From positions 1 through 64,000 of the forward strand of contig JAYUOW010000254.1 in assembly GCA_043760555.1 (NCBI GenBank): a stretch of 64,000 nucleotides of DNA, in the 5' to 3' direction. The translations under genes were made by a program, and so were the position numbers. Every line of letters starts with the position of its first letter. The stretch's first letter is position 1. Shown here piece by piece: positions 7,513 through 15,892 of the stretch. Source of the stretch: JANMDR01 sp043760555. Its GTDB lineage: Bacteria > Pseudomonadota > Gammaproteobacteria > Burkholderiales > Usitatibacteraceae. Below the pieces are notes generated by a model that ran no database searches, was not told the origin of the DNA, and worked only from the letters and a program-made list of their open reading frames with translations.

Positions 7513-8534
7513 GGGTTCGCACCGCGATGCAGTTGCAGTAATCGTTGCGAAAACGGATGATCCTTCGGATGCGTTAATTCCGAATCACGCGGAAAGTAGT
7601 GATAACCCAACCGCCCCAACCATGTGCGCAGGGCAGCAGCCCGCAGCATTTGCGGCCACGCGGCGTGCTCTGCAGCGCTCCACGCGCGTACGGACGCATA
7701 GCCCGCGCACAAACCGCTAAGCTTTGCGTCATCAAGTTTAGCTTGTGGGTAAGCTGCAAAATCCAAACACCAATCGTTTACCGTCACTGCCACATCAAAC
7801 AAAAATTGCTCTTCGCACGCGAAGTAAAAATCGATCATTTGCGGTGTTTTTTGGGTGCTGTTCGATGCCTGTGGCCCTAGGCCAGCCTCAAGATGCCCTA
7901 AAATAGGGCGTCTTGGGGCATCCTTTGCCACGTTCCAAAGCACATTATCGCGAAACAAATCACCATGAATAATGCCGCGCGGCAGATTTAAATCATCGAA
8001 GCCACGTTGATAATCCAACTCATCGTTGAGCAATTGCTTTTCCTCGGGCGTGATCAAGGGCGCTAACGCCGCCGCATATTCTTGCCACCACGTAGAACCC
8101 CGCCAATTGGGCATCTTCAAGCTAAAGCCCTGCGCAGGCAGCGTGATTAAGTGCATTTGCGCCAGCGAAGCACCAATCGCAAAACAATCAGCCGGTGTAG
8201 GGTGCGCAATATCGCCCCCCTCAAGACGGCTCACCAGCGCCACCGGCTTGTCATGCAACGTGTTGATGATATTGCCAGTACGGTCGGCAATCGGAGCTGC
8301 GCAAGCGAAATTGTTTTGATGCAAATGCCGCATTAGGCCGATGTAAAAATCTAAATCAGCACGCGGAATTTTTTCAAAAATAGTCAGTACAAACCGACTG
8401 CGGGTAGTGGTCACAAAAAAATTACTGTTCTCCACCCCCGCCGCAATATTCTGAAAATCCACCACGTCGCCCACATCATACTGGGCTAAAAACAATCTGG
8501 CCTCAGCCAGCGAAACAGGAGTAAATACGCTCAT
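7509..8534 (-). CDS. thrB: Homoserine kinase (ThrB, choline-kinase-like fold) with a palindromic-element insertion
   Basis: ThrB phosphorylates L-homoserine in threonine biosynthesis. This is the aminoglycoside-phosphotransferase-like form used by betaproteobacteria. The catalytic loop IIHGDLFRDNVLW (residues 188-200) and the metal-binding MIDFYFACEEQFLFDVAV (233-250) are intact. In family members I know, the second motif follows the first after only about ten residues. Here about 32 residues (201-232) separate them, and residues 206-217 (APRRPILGHLEA) are encoded by a copy of the 35-bp palindromic element. Total length, 341, is correspondingly longer than the usual ~315-320. Both catalytic motifs remain, so the enzyme is probably active with a surface loop extension. 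Confidence 0.93.
   Translation of the reverse strand: MSVFTPVSLAEARLFLAQYDVGDVVDFQNIAAGVENSNFFVTTTRSRFVLTIFEKIPRADLDFYIGLMRHLHQNNFACAAPIADRTGNIINTLHDKPVALVSRLEGGDIAHPTPADCFAIGASLAQMHLITLPAQGFSLKMPNWRGSTWWQEYAAALAPLITPEEKQLLNDELDYQRGFDDLNLPRGIIHGDLFRDNVLWNVAKDAPRRPILGHLEAGLGPQASNSTQKTPQMIDFYFACEEQFLFDVAVTVNDWCLDFAAYPQAKLDDAKLSGLCAGYASVRAWSAAEHAAWPQMLRAAALRTWLGRLGYHYFPRDSELTHPKDHPFSQRLLQLHRGANP
7885..7919. repeat. 35-bp palindromic element, copy 2 (inside thrB)
   Basis: Arms GCCTCAAGATGCCCTA and TAGGGCGTCTTGGGGC flank an AAA centre. The element is read in frame AGA|CGC|CC as residues 206-217 of ThrB, in an extra loop between two catalytic motifs. Confidence 0.88.
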
Positions 8535-8628
8535 AACTCAAATAATAATTAGAAGATCAAAAAGGGTATAGAGCCAATAGACACGGCGTTCTTGGCGCTA
8601 AGGCGGCAGTTAAATACGAATAAACTTT

Positions 8629-9378
8629 TTACGGTAGCTTACCCGCCTGCACCATTTTACCCATCAAAATCGAGGTAGGAATCCAAGAAACTAAGTCATC
8701 AAATTCGCCGCCTGCGGGCGCTGCGTTGTCGGCGGGAAGGCGGCTGAAAACTGCGGTGCCTCCAGCGCCTGTCACCAAAGGGATTGTGGGGCTAAAGGTA
8801 ATGGCGGGTAAGGTGTTGTTGTGGATTTCATCGGTATTCCCCGTTGCTATGTTTGGCCGCGTTGCATTACTTTGGGCATCGGTACCAAAATTGCGTTTCC
8901 CGTGCGACCAAACTACAGCGGCTACATTAGTGGCTAGTGCGGCGGCGGCGGCACCGTTGCGGGTCACTACATCCTTGGTGCCGGTAGTGCTGAGCATAAA
9001 TGAGCCGTTCGCCATCGCAGGCGTGGCAGAGTACCGAATTGTAGTGCCCCAAGCATCCGCTTTATCAACGCCCAGTGCCGACCAAGGAATAAAGCCTGTA
9101 CAGCCAGTTTCTGTGGCACATGTGGCTATTTCGCTTCCATCAGTGGCGCTGACTGCTGGGCGCGGGAGACGCCCATTAACCAGCGTGAATCCGTAAATTG
9201 CCTCTTTAACGTCTTCCAACTTCTTTTGGGTATCGACTACCCTTCGGGTCTCAATTTGATTGGCCACAGGCTGGGCGATGACGGCTAAAATGATCGTCAA
9301 TACGACAATCACCATAGCCATTTCGACTAATGAAAAGCCCTGCACTTTCAAGAAAAAATGACCTCTAAATGTATTCAC
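8629..9378 (-). CDS. Prepilin-like secreted protein (type IV pilin / GspG-type N-terminus)
   Basis: The product begins VNTFRGHFFLKVQGFSLVEMAMVIVVL. This has a prepilin peptidase site (G|FSLVE, with Glu at position +5) followed by the hydrophobic assembly helix, so it should enter a type IV pilus or type II-secretion-like filament. The globular part contains GRLPRPA and CTGFIPWSALGVDKADAWGTTIRYS, a pattern shared by a group of GspG-like pseudopilins with paired cysteines. I chose GTG 9378 because it overlaps the upstream stop as GTGA, implying translational coupling. The open frame extends upstream to 9447 but inside the previous gene. About 249 residues. No pilus assembly genes lie nearby. 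The specific role is unknown. Confidence 0.75.
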   Translation of the reverse strand: MNTFRGHFFLKVQGFSLVEMAMVIVVLTIILAVIAQPVANQIETRRVVDTQKKLEDVKEAIYGFTLVNGRLPRPAVSATDGSEIATCATETGCTGFIPWSALGVDKADAWGTTIRYSATPAMANGSFMLSTTGTKDVVTRNGAAAAALATNVAAVVWSHGKRNFGTDAQSNATRPNIATGNTDEIHNNTLPAITFSPTIPLVTGAGGTAVFSRLPADNAAPAGGEFDDLVSWIPTSILMGKMVQAGKLP

Positions 9379-11411
9379 GGGGATAGGGGCAACAATGTAT
9401 CGTTGTATGACGCTGATCGTGCGGTGTTCGAGGCTGCGAAAACACAATTTGAGATTAAACTTTCGAGATAATCGCCCACTGCTGATGAAGGCCGCGTCTG
9501 TCCACTAAGCACTCCGCCGGGAATGATCGCGACTGCCGGAATACCAAATGAACCACCAACAGACAGTGTTGTCACGGCTCCGCAAGGGTTAGGCGAAGGC
9601 GCGACTGGTGCGGCGTTCGGCGCAATAGCAGCCATAGATTGCCTGTGCCAATTATTATCCATGAACCAAGGTGGTACCAGTGGGTCAAAGCGCATATTGC
9701 TCACCCTAACCGCTTTCAAGCTTCCATTGGGCTTAACGAGTAATGAAAAAGTTAATCCGCTTAGAGTGTCTGTATAAATGTCCTCAACTGAAATGAATGT
9801 GGATGTGTCTTTTGCTGCACAATCAACTGACATTCGTGCAACGTCAGTGGCCGTACCAGAGGTCACTTCGGAACGCATTCCGCATGTCGAGCCACTGAGA
9901 AAATCTGCGCTAACATTAATTTGGCGAGTAACGTTGAAAAATTTGGTGCTTATGCTGCCGCTACTAGCCTTGCAAGTATCATCGTCTGGGTAAACGTCGA
10001 AATTACGCGAAATAGTTGTTACCGTTAGGTAATTACACCTTAGTTGAGTACGCTCGTTGCTTAAGGCACCGTTGCCCCAGCTACAGGTTCCGGCCATTCC
10101 TGCTCCAACCGTGCCGGTTGAGCCCGTTTGGAAATTGAGTGGGGTAGAAAGCGAGGGGTTTGCCAGTGAGTTGAAAAGTGGGTTTCTAATAAAACGATCA
10201 GGCGAGGAAGCATATTTATAGCATTGCGCATGGCTTCCGGTAGTGGACTCAATTGGCGACGTTAGCTCCCAAGAAAACTCTGTTGGCGTTATTGCCGAAG
10301 TCATAACGGGAACCCGGCCTAAGATAATATTGGCTGATCCGATCTCACTAGTTATCGGCGCCGACAATGGAATTAACCAAGGATAGGCTGAGAGTTTCTG
10401 TGGTGTGGCGGGAGCGGGGGCAGGTCTATAGAGTTTGGTAGCGCCGAAGTAGTCGGTTAATGAAGCTCTTAATTCGGCAGCAACGCGCTTCTGAACTTGC
10501 TCTGCGAGTTCTTGCACCGTGATGTAAATGACACGATCATTGAATGTGGGTGATGCGTTACCCACAACGAAGTGATTTGTGCGTCCCGCGTTGCTGATTA
10601 CGCACGGCGGAGCGGGCGTGCCGGGCATCGCACTGCATCCAGCGGGGTCGCTAACTGTAAGGGCATCCAGATATTGTGTGGCATTAGCTAGCGGAGGTGT
10701 TTTTGGCCTATTTTGGCTGGGCAGGGCGATGCCTGGCAGTATTAGTACGGCGGCTACCTGATCGGACAGTATTTTCCCAGATGCATCGTGCACCGTGAGC
10801 CAAGGGTGCACGGGGTTGGTAGTGCTGCAAGGGGCTCCCGCTGGTTGAGCCTGCGCTGGCGCTGGGGCGCTTAAAGTTTCGGAATTCAAAACACCAAAAC
10901 AGTTTGAGTCTACTAAATTAGCCGACACCGCATACCAAGGAATTTCTCCGAACGAGTCGGATTGGTTGTCCGCAGCACTAAAATCTTTATTCAGTGATAC
11001 ATCGAAGTTTAGTGCCTTCCAAGGTAGCCGACCGAGGCAGCGCATGTTGACTTTGACTACGCTGGGCGTCCCGCCGATAAGTGGATAACCGTTTGCCTTG
11101 GTCACGTCTTGGCATCCGCTATTTGATTTGCCGTCGTATACAGCTGTTCCGCTATTTATGTAATCCGGAATTAGCATGTTTCCAGGGCGTGCCGTCGAGT
11201 CATAAATCGCGCTTGTCAACAACGCCAACTTAGCCCGTGCCAAAATATCCGTATCCACTTGCTGTCGTGCCAACGCCCCCGGATTGGCGTTAACCGCTTT
11301 GAGCACAACAATCCCACCCACAATCATTAGCCCAAGCAATATTAAAAGCACTGCGAAGCCCCTATTTACGGGCGTCTTCGGGCTATTATTGGGTATATTT
11401 TTGCGCTTCAT
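9375..11411 (-). CDS. Large prepilin-like protein with palindromic element in its leader
   Basis: This 678-residue protein has a class III/type IV-like leader, TPVNRG|FAVLLILLGLMIVGGIVVLKAV, followed by a long exported domain rich in Ser, Thr, Pro and scattered Cys (CLGRLPWKALNF, CSWGNGALSNERTQLRC). It lacks the canonical Glu at +5 of the mature pilin, like some minor pilins and GspK-type pseudopilins. The LPWKAL segment parallels IPWSAL in the downstream gene, so the two proteins are probably partners. The leader (residues 10-20, SPKTPVNRGFA) is encoded by a palindromic element copy, so the processing site itself lies in repeat DNA. It is translationally coupled to the next gene. Function beyond filament or secretion association is not recognisable. 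Confidence 0.65.
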   Translation of the reverse strand: MKRKNIPNNSPKTPVNRGFAVLLILLGLMIVGGIVVLKAVNANPGALARQQVDTDILARAKLALLTSAIYDSTARPGNMLIPDYINSGTAVYDGKSNSGCQDVTKANGYPLIGGTPSVVKVNMRCLGRLPWKALNFDVSLNKDFSAADNQSDSFGEIPWYAVSANLVDSNCFGVLNSETLSAPAPAQAQPAGAPCSTTNPVHPWLTVHDASGKILSDQVAAVLILPGIALPSQNRPKTPPLANATQYLDALTVSDPAGCSAMPGTPAPPCVISNAGRTNHFVVGNASPTFNDRVIYITVQELAEQVQKRVAAELRASLTDYFGATKLYRPAPAPATPQKLSAYPWLIPLSAPITSEIGSANIILGRVPVMTSAITPTEFSWELTSPIESTTGSHAQCYKYASSPDRFIRNPLFNSLANPSLSTPLNFQTGSTGTVGAGMAGTCSWGNGALSNERTQLRCNYLTVTTISRNFDVYPDDDTCKASSGSISTKFFNVTRQINVSADFLSGSTCGMRSEVTSGTATDVARMSVDCAAKDTSTFISVEDIYTDTLSGLTFSLLVKPNGSLKAVRVSNMRFDPLVPPWFMDNNWHRQSMAAIAPNAAPVAPSPNPCGAVTTLSVGGSFGIPAVAIIPGGVLSGQTRPSSAVGDYLESLISNCVFAASNTARSASYNDTLLPLSP
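11352..11384. repeat. 35-bp palindromic element, copy 3 (inside prepilin-like gene)
   Basis: Arms GCGAAGCCCC and GGGCGTCTTCG flank a TATTTAC centre. It is read in frame AG|ACG|CCC as residues 10-20 of the 678-residue protein, covering the predicted prepilin cleavage site. Confidence 0.82.
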
Positions 11412-11446
11412 GGCGGCTCATTGACGTTTGGTGGCGCGGCTATGCG

Positions 11447-11902
11447 CTACCAGCCAAACACGCTCCACATGGGTACGGATACCGGCTTTACCGGCCCGAA
11501 GCCCGGTACGCGGCTGGTGGCTTTGGTGCCGTTTAGGTCGTATTGCGAAAAGCCGGTGTTTACGCGCAGGCCTGCAGGTTGGCCTTTTTCGCGTTGTTCG
11601 TCGATGACGGTGCCGCTTATATTTGCGGTAGCACGCGTCGCTTCAGCGTTTGTTGTCGCTTCTTTGGCGGCAGCGTTGTTGATGGTTTGGGTGGTGATTT
11701 CGGCTTCGGTTTTTGTCGTGAGGACTGCAGCCGGTTTGGCCACAACAATATTGGGTTGTAACGGGGACATTACCGTTTCAACCACAATTAAGTTTGCTGG
11801 GCGCACGGGCTTTTCACGCGCGGCTTGCGCGTAAACGCAAGGCGCTACCGCCATCGCAGCGCTTGCGAAAACGACTAAATGCACTGCATTAAATTTCAAC
11901 AT
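11447..11902 (-). CDS. Secreted hypothetical protein, 151 residues
   Basis: A clear Sec signal peptide (hydrophobic core HLVVFASAAMAVAP, cleavage after VYAQ-A) is followed by about 125 residues. These are rich in Ala, Thr, Val and Glu, without cysteine pairs or a recognisable domain. AAAGGT lies six bases before the ATG. It is 35 bases downstream of nothing on its own strand except the LOG-family gene, and it precedes the two prepilin-like genes on the same strand with a 35-base gap to the next start. It could therefore be the first gene of that unit. I do not recognise the family. A periplasmic or surface accessory of the prepilin-like proteins is only an inference from position. Confidence 0.6.
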   Translation of the reverse strand: MLKFNAVHLVVFASAAMAVAPCVYAQAAREKPVRPANLIVVETVMSPLQPNIVVAKPAAVLTTKTEAEITTQTINNAAAKEATTNAEATRATANISGTVIDEQREKGQPAGLRVNTGFSQYDLNGTKATSRVPGFGPVKPVSVPMWSVFGW

Positions 11903-11980
11903 CGCGACCTTTAAAATTAACAGCGTGCACCGTTCAAATCAAGCTAGCTATGAAACGCCGCACGCTCAGCTAAAAAATTG

Positions 11981-12706
11981 CTACAAACTCATTTCCATCG
12001 CGCGCTCGCCTTGGCTTGGCGTAAAGCTGCGGGTGGCGTAAAAATCAAAAATGGTATCGACTACTTGTTTTGGATCATCAATAATTTTGAATAAATCCAA
12101 ATCATGCGGGCTAATTACCTTTTCATCTACCAGTGTGGTTTTAATCCATTCTACCAAGCCCGCCCAAAAGCTAGAACCCACTAAAATCACGGGTATGCGG
12201 CGTATTTTGCCGGTTTGAATTAGCGTTAGTGCTTCGGTTAATTCGTCCAAGGTGCCAAAGCCACCGGGCATCACCACGTAGGCTGCCGCGTGTTTTACAA
12301 ACATCACCTTGCGGGCAAAAAAGTGTTGGAACGAATGCGATACGTCTTGATAGCCATTGCCGCCTTGCTCGAATGGCAGCACAATATTTAAACCCACGCT
12401 GGGGCTTTTGCCGGCAATAGCGCCTTTGTTAGCGGCTTCCATAATGCCGGGGCCGCCGCCAGAAATTACCGAAAATCCGGTGTCTGACAACATGCGGGCA
12501 ATAATTTCAGTTTGCGCGTAATAGGGCGTGCCTTCTTTTAATCGTGCGCTGCCAAATATCGCTACACCTGGGGTTACTGCAGCCAGTTTTTCAGTCGCGG
12601 TGACCATCTCTGCGATAATATTAAACATCCACCAGCTTTCGCGCGCAGCGGTGAGCGATTGGTGTTTTAGTTCTGGGTCTAGTCTGGTGGGTACTTTGTG
12701 CGTCAT
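11981..12706 (-). CDS. LOG-family (TIGR00730) Rossmann-fold nucleoside-5'-monophosphate phosphoribohydrolase
   Basis: This 241-residue cytoplasmic protein has both family signatures, GGGPGIMEAANKGA and PGGFGTLDELTEALTL, which bind the nucleotide phosphate and supply catalytic Arg/Glu in cytokinin-activating LONELY GUY enzymes and bacterial PpnN-like proteins. Members cleave AMP-type or cytokinin nucleotides to base plus ribose 5-phosphate. The N-terminal extension of about 40 residues before the Rossmann core (EMVTATEKLAAVTPGVAIFGSARL) is typical of the proteobacterial branch. It is divergent from polA with a 43-base gap that must hold both promoters. The physiological substrate cannot be read from the sequence. 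Confidence 0.88.
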   Translation of the reverse strand: MTHKVPTRLDPELKHQSLTAARESWWMFNIIAEMVTATEKLAAVTPGVAIFGSARLKEGTPYYAQTEIIARMLSDTGFSVISGGGPGIMEAANKGAIAGKSPSVGLNIVLPFEQGGNGYQDVSHSFQHFFARKVMFVKHAAAYVVMPGGFGTLDELTEALTLIQTGKIRRIPVILVGSSFWAGLVEWIKTTLVDEKVISPHDLDLFKIIDDPKQVVDTIFDFYATRSFTPSQGERAMEMSL

Positions 12707-12749
12707 CTTTGCGCTTCCTGCATTTTAAGAAAAAATTGAGTAAAAAATA

Positions 12750-15578
12750 ATGAATCAAATCGCCGACCAAAAACCGCCACGTTTACTGCTGGTTGATATT
12801 TCCAGCTACTTCTATCGGGCGTTTCACGCTATGCCGGATTTGCGCGCCCCCAGTGGCCAGCCAACAGGCGCCATACAGGGCGTGGTAAACATGCTAAAGC
12901 GTATTCAAGCAGATTATCCTAGTGATTATAGCGCTTGCGTGTTTGATCCGAGGGGAAAAACGTTTCGCGATGAAGTTTATGCGGAATATAAAGCCACCCG
13001 ATCGCCCATGCCCGATGATTTGCGCGCGCAATTAGCGCCAATTCGCGAAACCATTGAAGCCATGGGTTGGCCTTGTGTGGTGGTTGATAATTATGAAGCC
13101 GATGACGTCATTGGCACCATGGCCACTGCTGCCACAGCACAAGGTTGGACAACCGTGATTTCAACCGGTGACAAAGACTTAGCGCAGCTGGTGAATGACA
13201 ACGTAAGTTTAATTAACACCATGACTTACGAAGCGCTAGACCATGCTGGTGTGGTCGCTAAATTTGGCGTAGCGCCTAATCAAATTATTGATTATTTAGC
13301 GCTCATTGGCGACACGGTAGATAACGTGCCCGGCGTGGACAAATGCGGGCCTAAAACTGCCGTTAAATGGCTCACTCAATATCACAGCCTAGATGGTGTA
13401 ATCGCCCATGCGGCGGACATCTCCGGCGTGGTCGGGCAAAATTTGCGCAATGCAATTACTTGGCTAGAAACAGGTCGTTTTTTAGTGACTGTAAAGTGCG
13501 ATGTGCCGATGGATCAGCCGGTAACGGCGTTTAAACACGGCCGAACGGACGTTGCCAGATTGGATGCGTTATTTGAGAGCTTCGGTTTTAAAAGCTTGCG
13601 TGTGGCGTTAGCAAAAGAGGCAAGTAAAGACGCAAACAAGGACGCAAACAAGGACGCAAATAAAGACGCAAACAACGACGCCGCTGATGTATTTAAACAG
13701 CGCGATAAAGACGTTGCCGCCGTGCGTTGGTCTACCGGGCAGGCAACCACGGAAGCTAAGGCATTCATCAACACGCGTAACTACGAATGCATCACCACAA
13801 TAGATCAGCTAAACACGTGGATTGCGCGCCTAATGGCAGCGCCCATCACGGCGCTCGATACCGAAACCACCAGCTTGGTTTCAATGACGGCAAAAATTGT
13901 AGGCATTTCTTTTGCGTGCGAGGCGGGCAGTGCCGCTTACATCCCGCTCATGCACAACTACCCTGGTGTTGGCGAGCAGCTGCCGATACAAACCGTGCTA
14001 GATTCCCTAAATCCGTGGCTCTCCAGCCCATTGCACAAAAAAGTGGGGCAAAACTGTAAATACGATACGCATATTTTTGCTAACCACGGTATTGCCGTGG
14101 CGGGTTATGTGCACGACACCCTATTGCAAAGCTACGTGCTCGAAAGTCATGAACGCCACGACATGGGCACCTTAGCCATGCGCCATTTAGGCATACCCAC
14201 AATTTCATTCGAATCCATCGCTGGCAAAGGCGCTGCGCAAGTGCGGTTTGACGAAATTACGATTGAAACCGCAGCCGAATATTCGGCTGAAGACGCGGAC
14301 GTCACCCTGCAATTGCACCACGCGTTGTATCCGCAAATAGTCGCTGACGCCGGGCTAACGATGGTATACGAAACCATTGAAATGCCGGTTACGTCCGTGC
14401 TGTGCAAAATAGAGCGCAACGGCGTGTTAATCGATAGCGCGCTGCTAGAAAAACAAGGCGTTGAACTAGCACACAAAATTTTAGCGCTAGAAACACAGGC
14501 CTACACTGAGGCCGGACAGCCATTTAATTTAAGCTCGCCCAAGCAATTAGGCGAAATTTTATTTGTGGTAAAGGGCATTAAGCCGCTGAAAAAAACGCCC
14601 GGTGGCGCGCCGTCAACCGACGAAGAAACGCTAGAAAAATTAGCTGAAGATCATCCGCTGCCAAAGCTAATTTTAGAATATCGCAGCATGGCAAAGCTAA
14701 AAAGCACCTACACCGATAAACTGCCGCGCATGGTCAACGCCGTCACGGGTCGGGTGCATACCAACTATGCCCAAGCTGTGGCGGTAACAGGACGGCTATC
14801 CAGCAACGATCCAAACCTGCAAAATATTCCCGTGCGCACGGCAGAAGGCAGGCGCATTCGTGAAGCGTTTATAGCGCCAGCAGGCAGCGTCATCGTATCG
14901 GCCGACTACAGCCAAATTGAGCTCCGCATCATGGCGCATTTAAGTGAAGACGTGGGGCTTCTAGCGTCATTTAGCGCGGGTCTTGACGTGCATCGCGCTA
15001 CCGCGTCCGAGATTTTTAGCGTACCGGTTGACGATGTTTCGAGTGAGCAACGACGCTATGCCAAAACCATTAACTTCGGCCTAATTTACGGCATGAGTGC
15101 GTTCGGTTTAGCGACGGCTTTAAATATTGACCGCACGTCAGCCGCGCAATATATCGAACGCTACTTCGCCCGTTATCCCGGCGTGGCCGACTACATGCAG
15201 CGCACCCGCGCACAGGCGCACGAGCGTGGCTATGTAGAAACCGTATTCGGCCGCAGATTATGGCTGCCCGACATTCGATCCACCAACCAAGCGCGTAGAG
15301 CCGGTGCCGAACGTGCTGCTATCAACGCACCCATGCAAGGCACCGCAGCCGATTTGATCAAGCTCGCCATGACGGCCGTGCAAAGCTGGCTAGAAGCTGA
15401 AAAAATGAAGACTCTCTTAATCATGCAAGTGCACGACGAGCTGGTATTTGAAGTGCCTGAAAACGAGCTAGAAGCCGTTAAAACCCGCGTGCCAGAACTC
15501 ATGGCGGGTGTAGCCAAATTAGCCGTGCCGTTGTTGGCTGAACCGGGTGTGGGGAAGAATTGGGATGAGGCGCATTGA
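12750..15578 (+). CDS. polA: DNA polymerase I
   Basis: PolA fills gaps and removes RNA primers in replication and repair. Domains in order are the 5'-3' exonuclease (residues 1 to about 285, with YKATRSPMPDDLR and GDTVDNVPGV), a linker, the 3'-5' proofreading exonuclease and the polymerase. The proofreading exonuclease starts near residue 365 with ALDTETTSL, so its metal-binding acidic residues are present. The polymerase has motif A ADYSQIELRI, motif B RRYAKTINFGLIYG and motif C MQVHDELVFEV. Length 942 is slightly above the usual ~925. The extra residues come from a KDAN tetrapeptide repeat in the linker (residues 293-308). The stop overlaps the ATG of a small downstream ORF. Confidence 0.98.
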   Translation: MNQIADQKPPRLLLVDISSYFYRAFHAMPDLRAPSGQPTGAIQGVVNMLKRIQADYPSDYSACVFDPRGKTFRDEVYAEYKATRSPMPDDLRAQLAPIRETIEAMGWPCVVVDNYEADDVIGTMATAATAQGWTTVISTGDKDLAQLVNDNVSLINTMTYEALDHAGVVAKFGVAPNQIIDYLALIGDTVDNVPGVDKCGPKTAVKWLTQYHSLDGVIAHAADISGVVGQNLRNAITWLETGRFLVTVKCDVPMDQPVTAFKHGRTDVARLDALFESFGFKSLRVALAKEASKDANKDANKDANKDANNDAADVFKQRDKDVAAVRWSTGQATTEAKAFINTRNYECITTIDQLNTWIARLMAAPITALDTETTSLVSMTAKIVGISFACEAGSAAYIPLMHNYPGVGEQLPIQTVLDSLNPWLSSPLHKKVGQNCKYDTHIFANHGIAVAGYVHDTLLQSYVLESHERHDMGTLAMRHLGIPTISFESIAGKGAAQVRFDEITIETAAEYSAEDADVTLQLHHALYPQIVADAGLTMVYETIEMPVTSVLCKIERNGVLIDSALLEKQGVELAHKILALETQAYTEAGQPFNLSSPKQLGEILFVVKGIKPLKKTPGGAPSTDEETLEKLAEDHPLPKLILEYRSMAKLKSTYTDKLPRMVNAVTGRVHTNYAQAVAVTGRLSSNDPNLQNIPVRTAEGRRIREAFIAPAGSVIVSADYSQIELRIMAHLSEDVGLLASFSAGLDVHRATASEIFSVPVDDVSSEQRRYAKTINFGLIYGMSAFGLATALNIDRTSAAQYIERYFARYPGVADYMQRTRAQAHERGYVETVFGRRLWLPDIRSTNQARRAGAERAAINAPMQGTAADLIKLAMTAVQSWLEAEKMKTLLIMQVHDELVFEVPENELEAVKTRVPELMAGVAKLAVPLLAEPGVGKNWDEAH
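13626..13673 (+). repeat. 12-bp tandem repeat inside polA encoding KDAN x4
   Basis: Four copies of a 12-base unit (AAAGACGCAAAC and close variants), followed by a fifth degenerate one, encode KDANKDANKDANKDAN in the linker between the 5'-3' exonuclease and the proofreading domain. Copies are nearly identical at DNA level, which suggests recent slippage and possible copy-number variation. Each change of one unit keeps the frame. Confidence 0.9.
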
Positions 15579-15808
15579 TGGCTATCGTGGTGATATTTCC
15601 ACCGTCGGTGGTAAACGATGCGGATTCGGATTCGGCCGCAGAACTGTTGGCGACGCCGAGTACGTCGAAGGATGGTACAAACGCGCTTGCGGGTAAGCAG
15701 CGGCACACGTTGCATGCCTTAATTGCGCAGTGCGATTTAAACGCTGCGCTGCCCAAAGATATGGCGCTTTGGGATAAGGCGCAGCCCACTGGCAATGAAG
15801 TTTGGTAA
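15578..15808 (+). CDS. Small ORF overlapping the polA stop; possible antitoxin remnant
   Basis: This 76-residue ORF begins at an ATG that overlaps the polA stop (TGATG), a layout typical of translational coupling. Its C-terminal half, HALIAQCDLNAALPKDMALWDKAQPTGNEVW, resembles C-terminal tails of small MazE/AbrB-type antitoxins in betaproteobacteria (from memory, not a search). The N-terminal half (MAIVVIFPPSVVNDADSD) has no obvious DNA-binding domain. No toxin gene follows. The next 85 bases contain only a degenerate hairpin sequence. It may be a decayed toxin-antitoxin leftover or simply a small protein of unknown role. Confidence 0.4.
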   Translation: MAIVVIFPPSVVNDADSDSAAELLATPSTSKDGTNALAGKQRHTLHALIAQCDLNAALPKDMALWDKAQPTGNEVW

Positions 15809-15892
15809 GTGCCGCATTTGAACGCGCGGAGGTTGTGAAGGTGAGCTTGAACCTTGTCGAAGAAGCCCTATTTAAAAGGCTAAACAGCCATT

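Noticed and set aside
15841..15884. Possible eighteenth palindromic element (GAAGAAGCCCTATTT..AAAAGGC)
   Set aside because: Only the left core is recognisable and the right arm is missing, so I did not count it.
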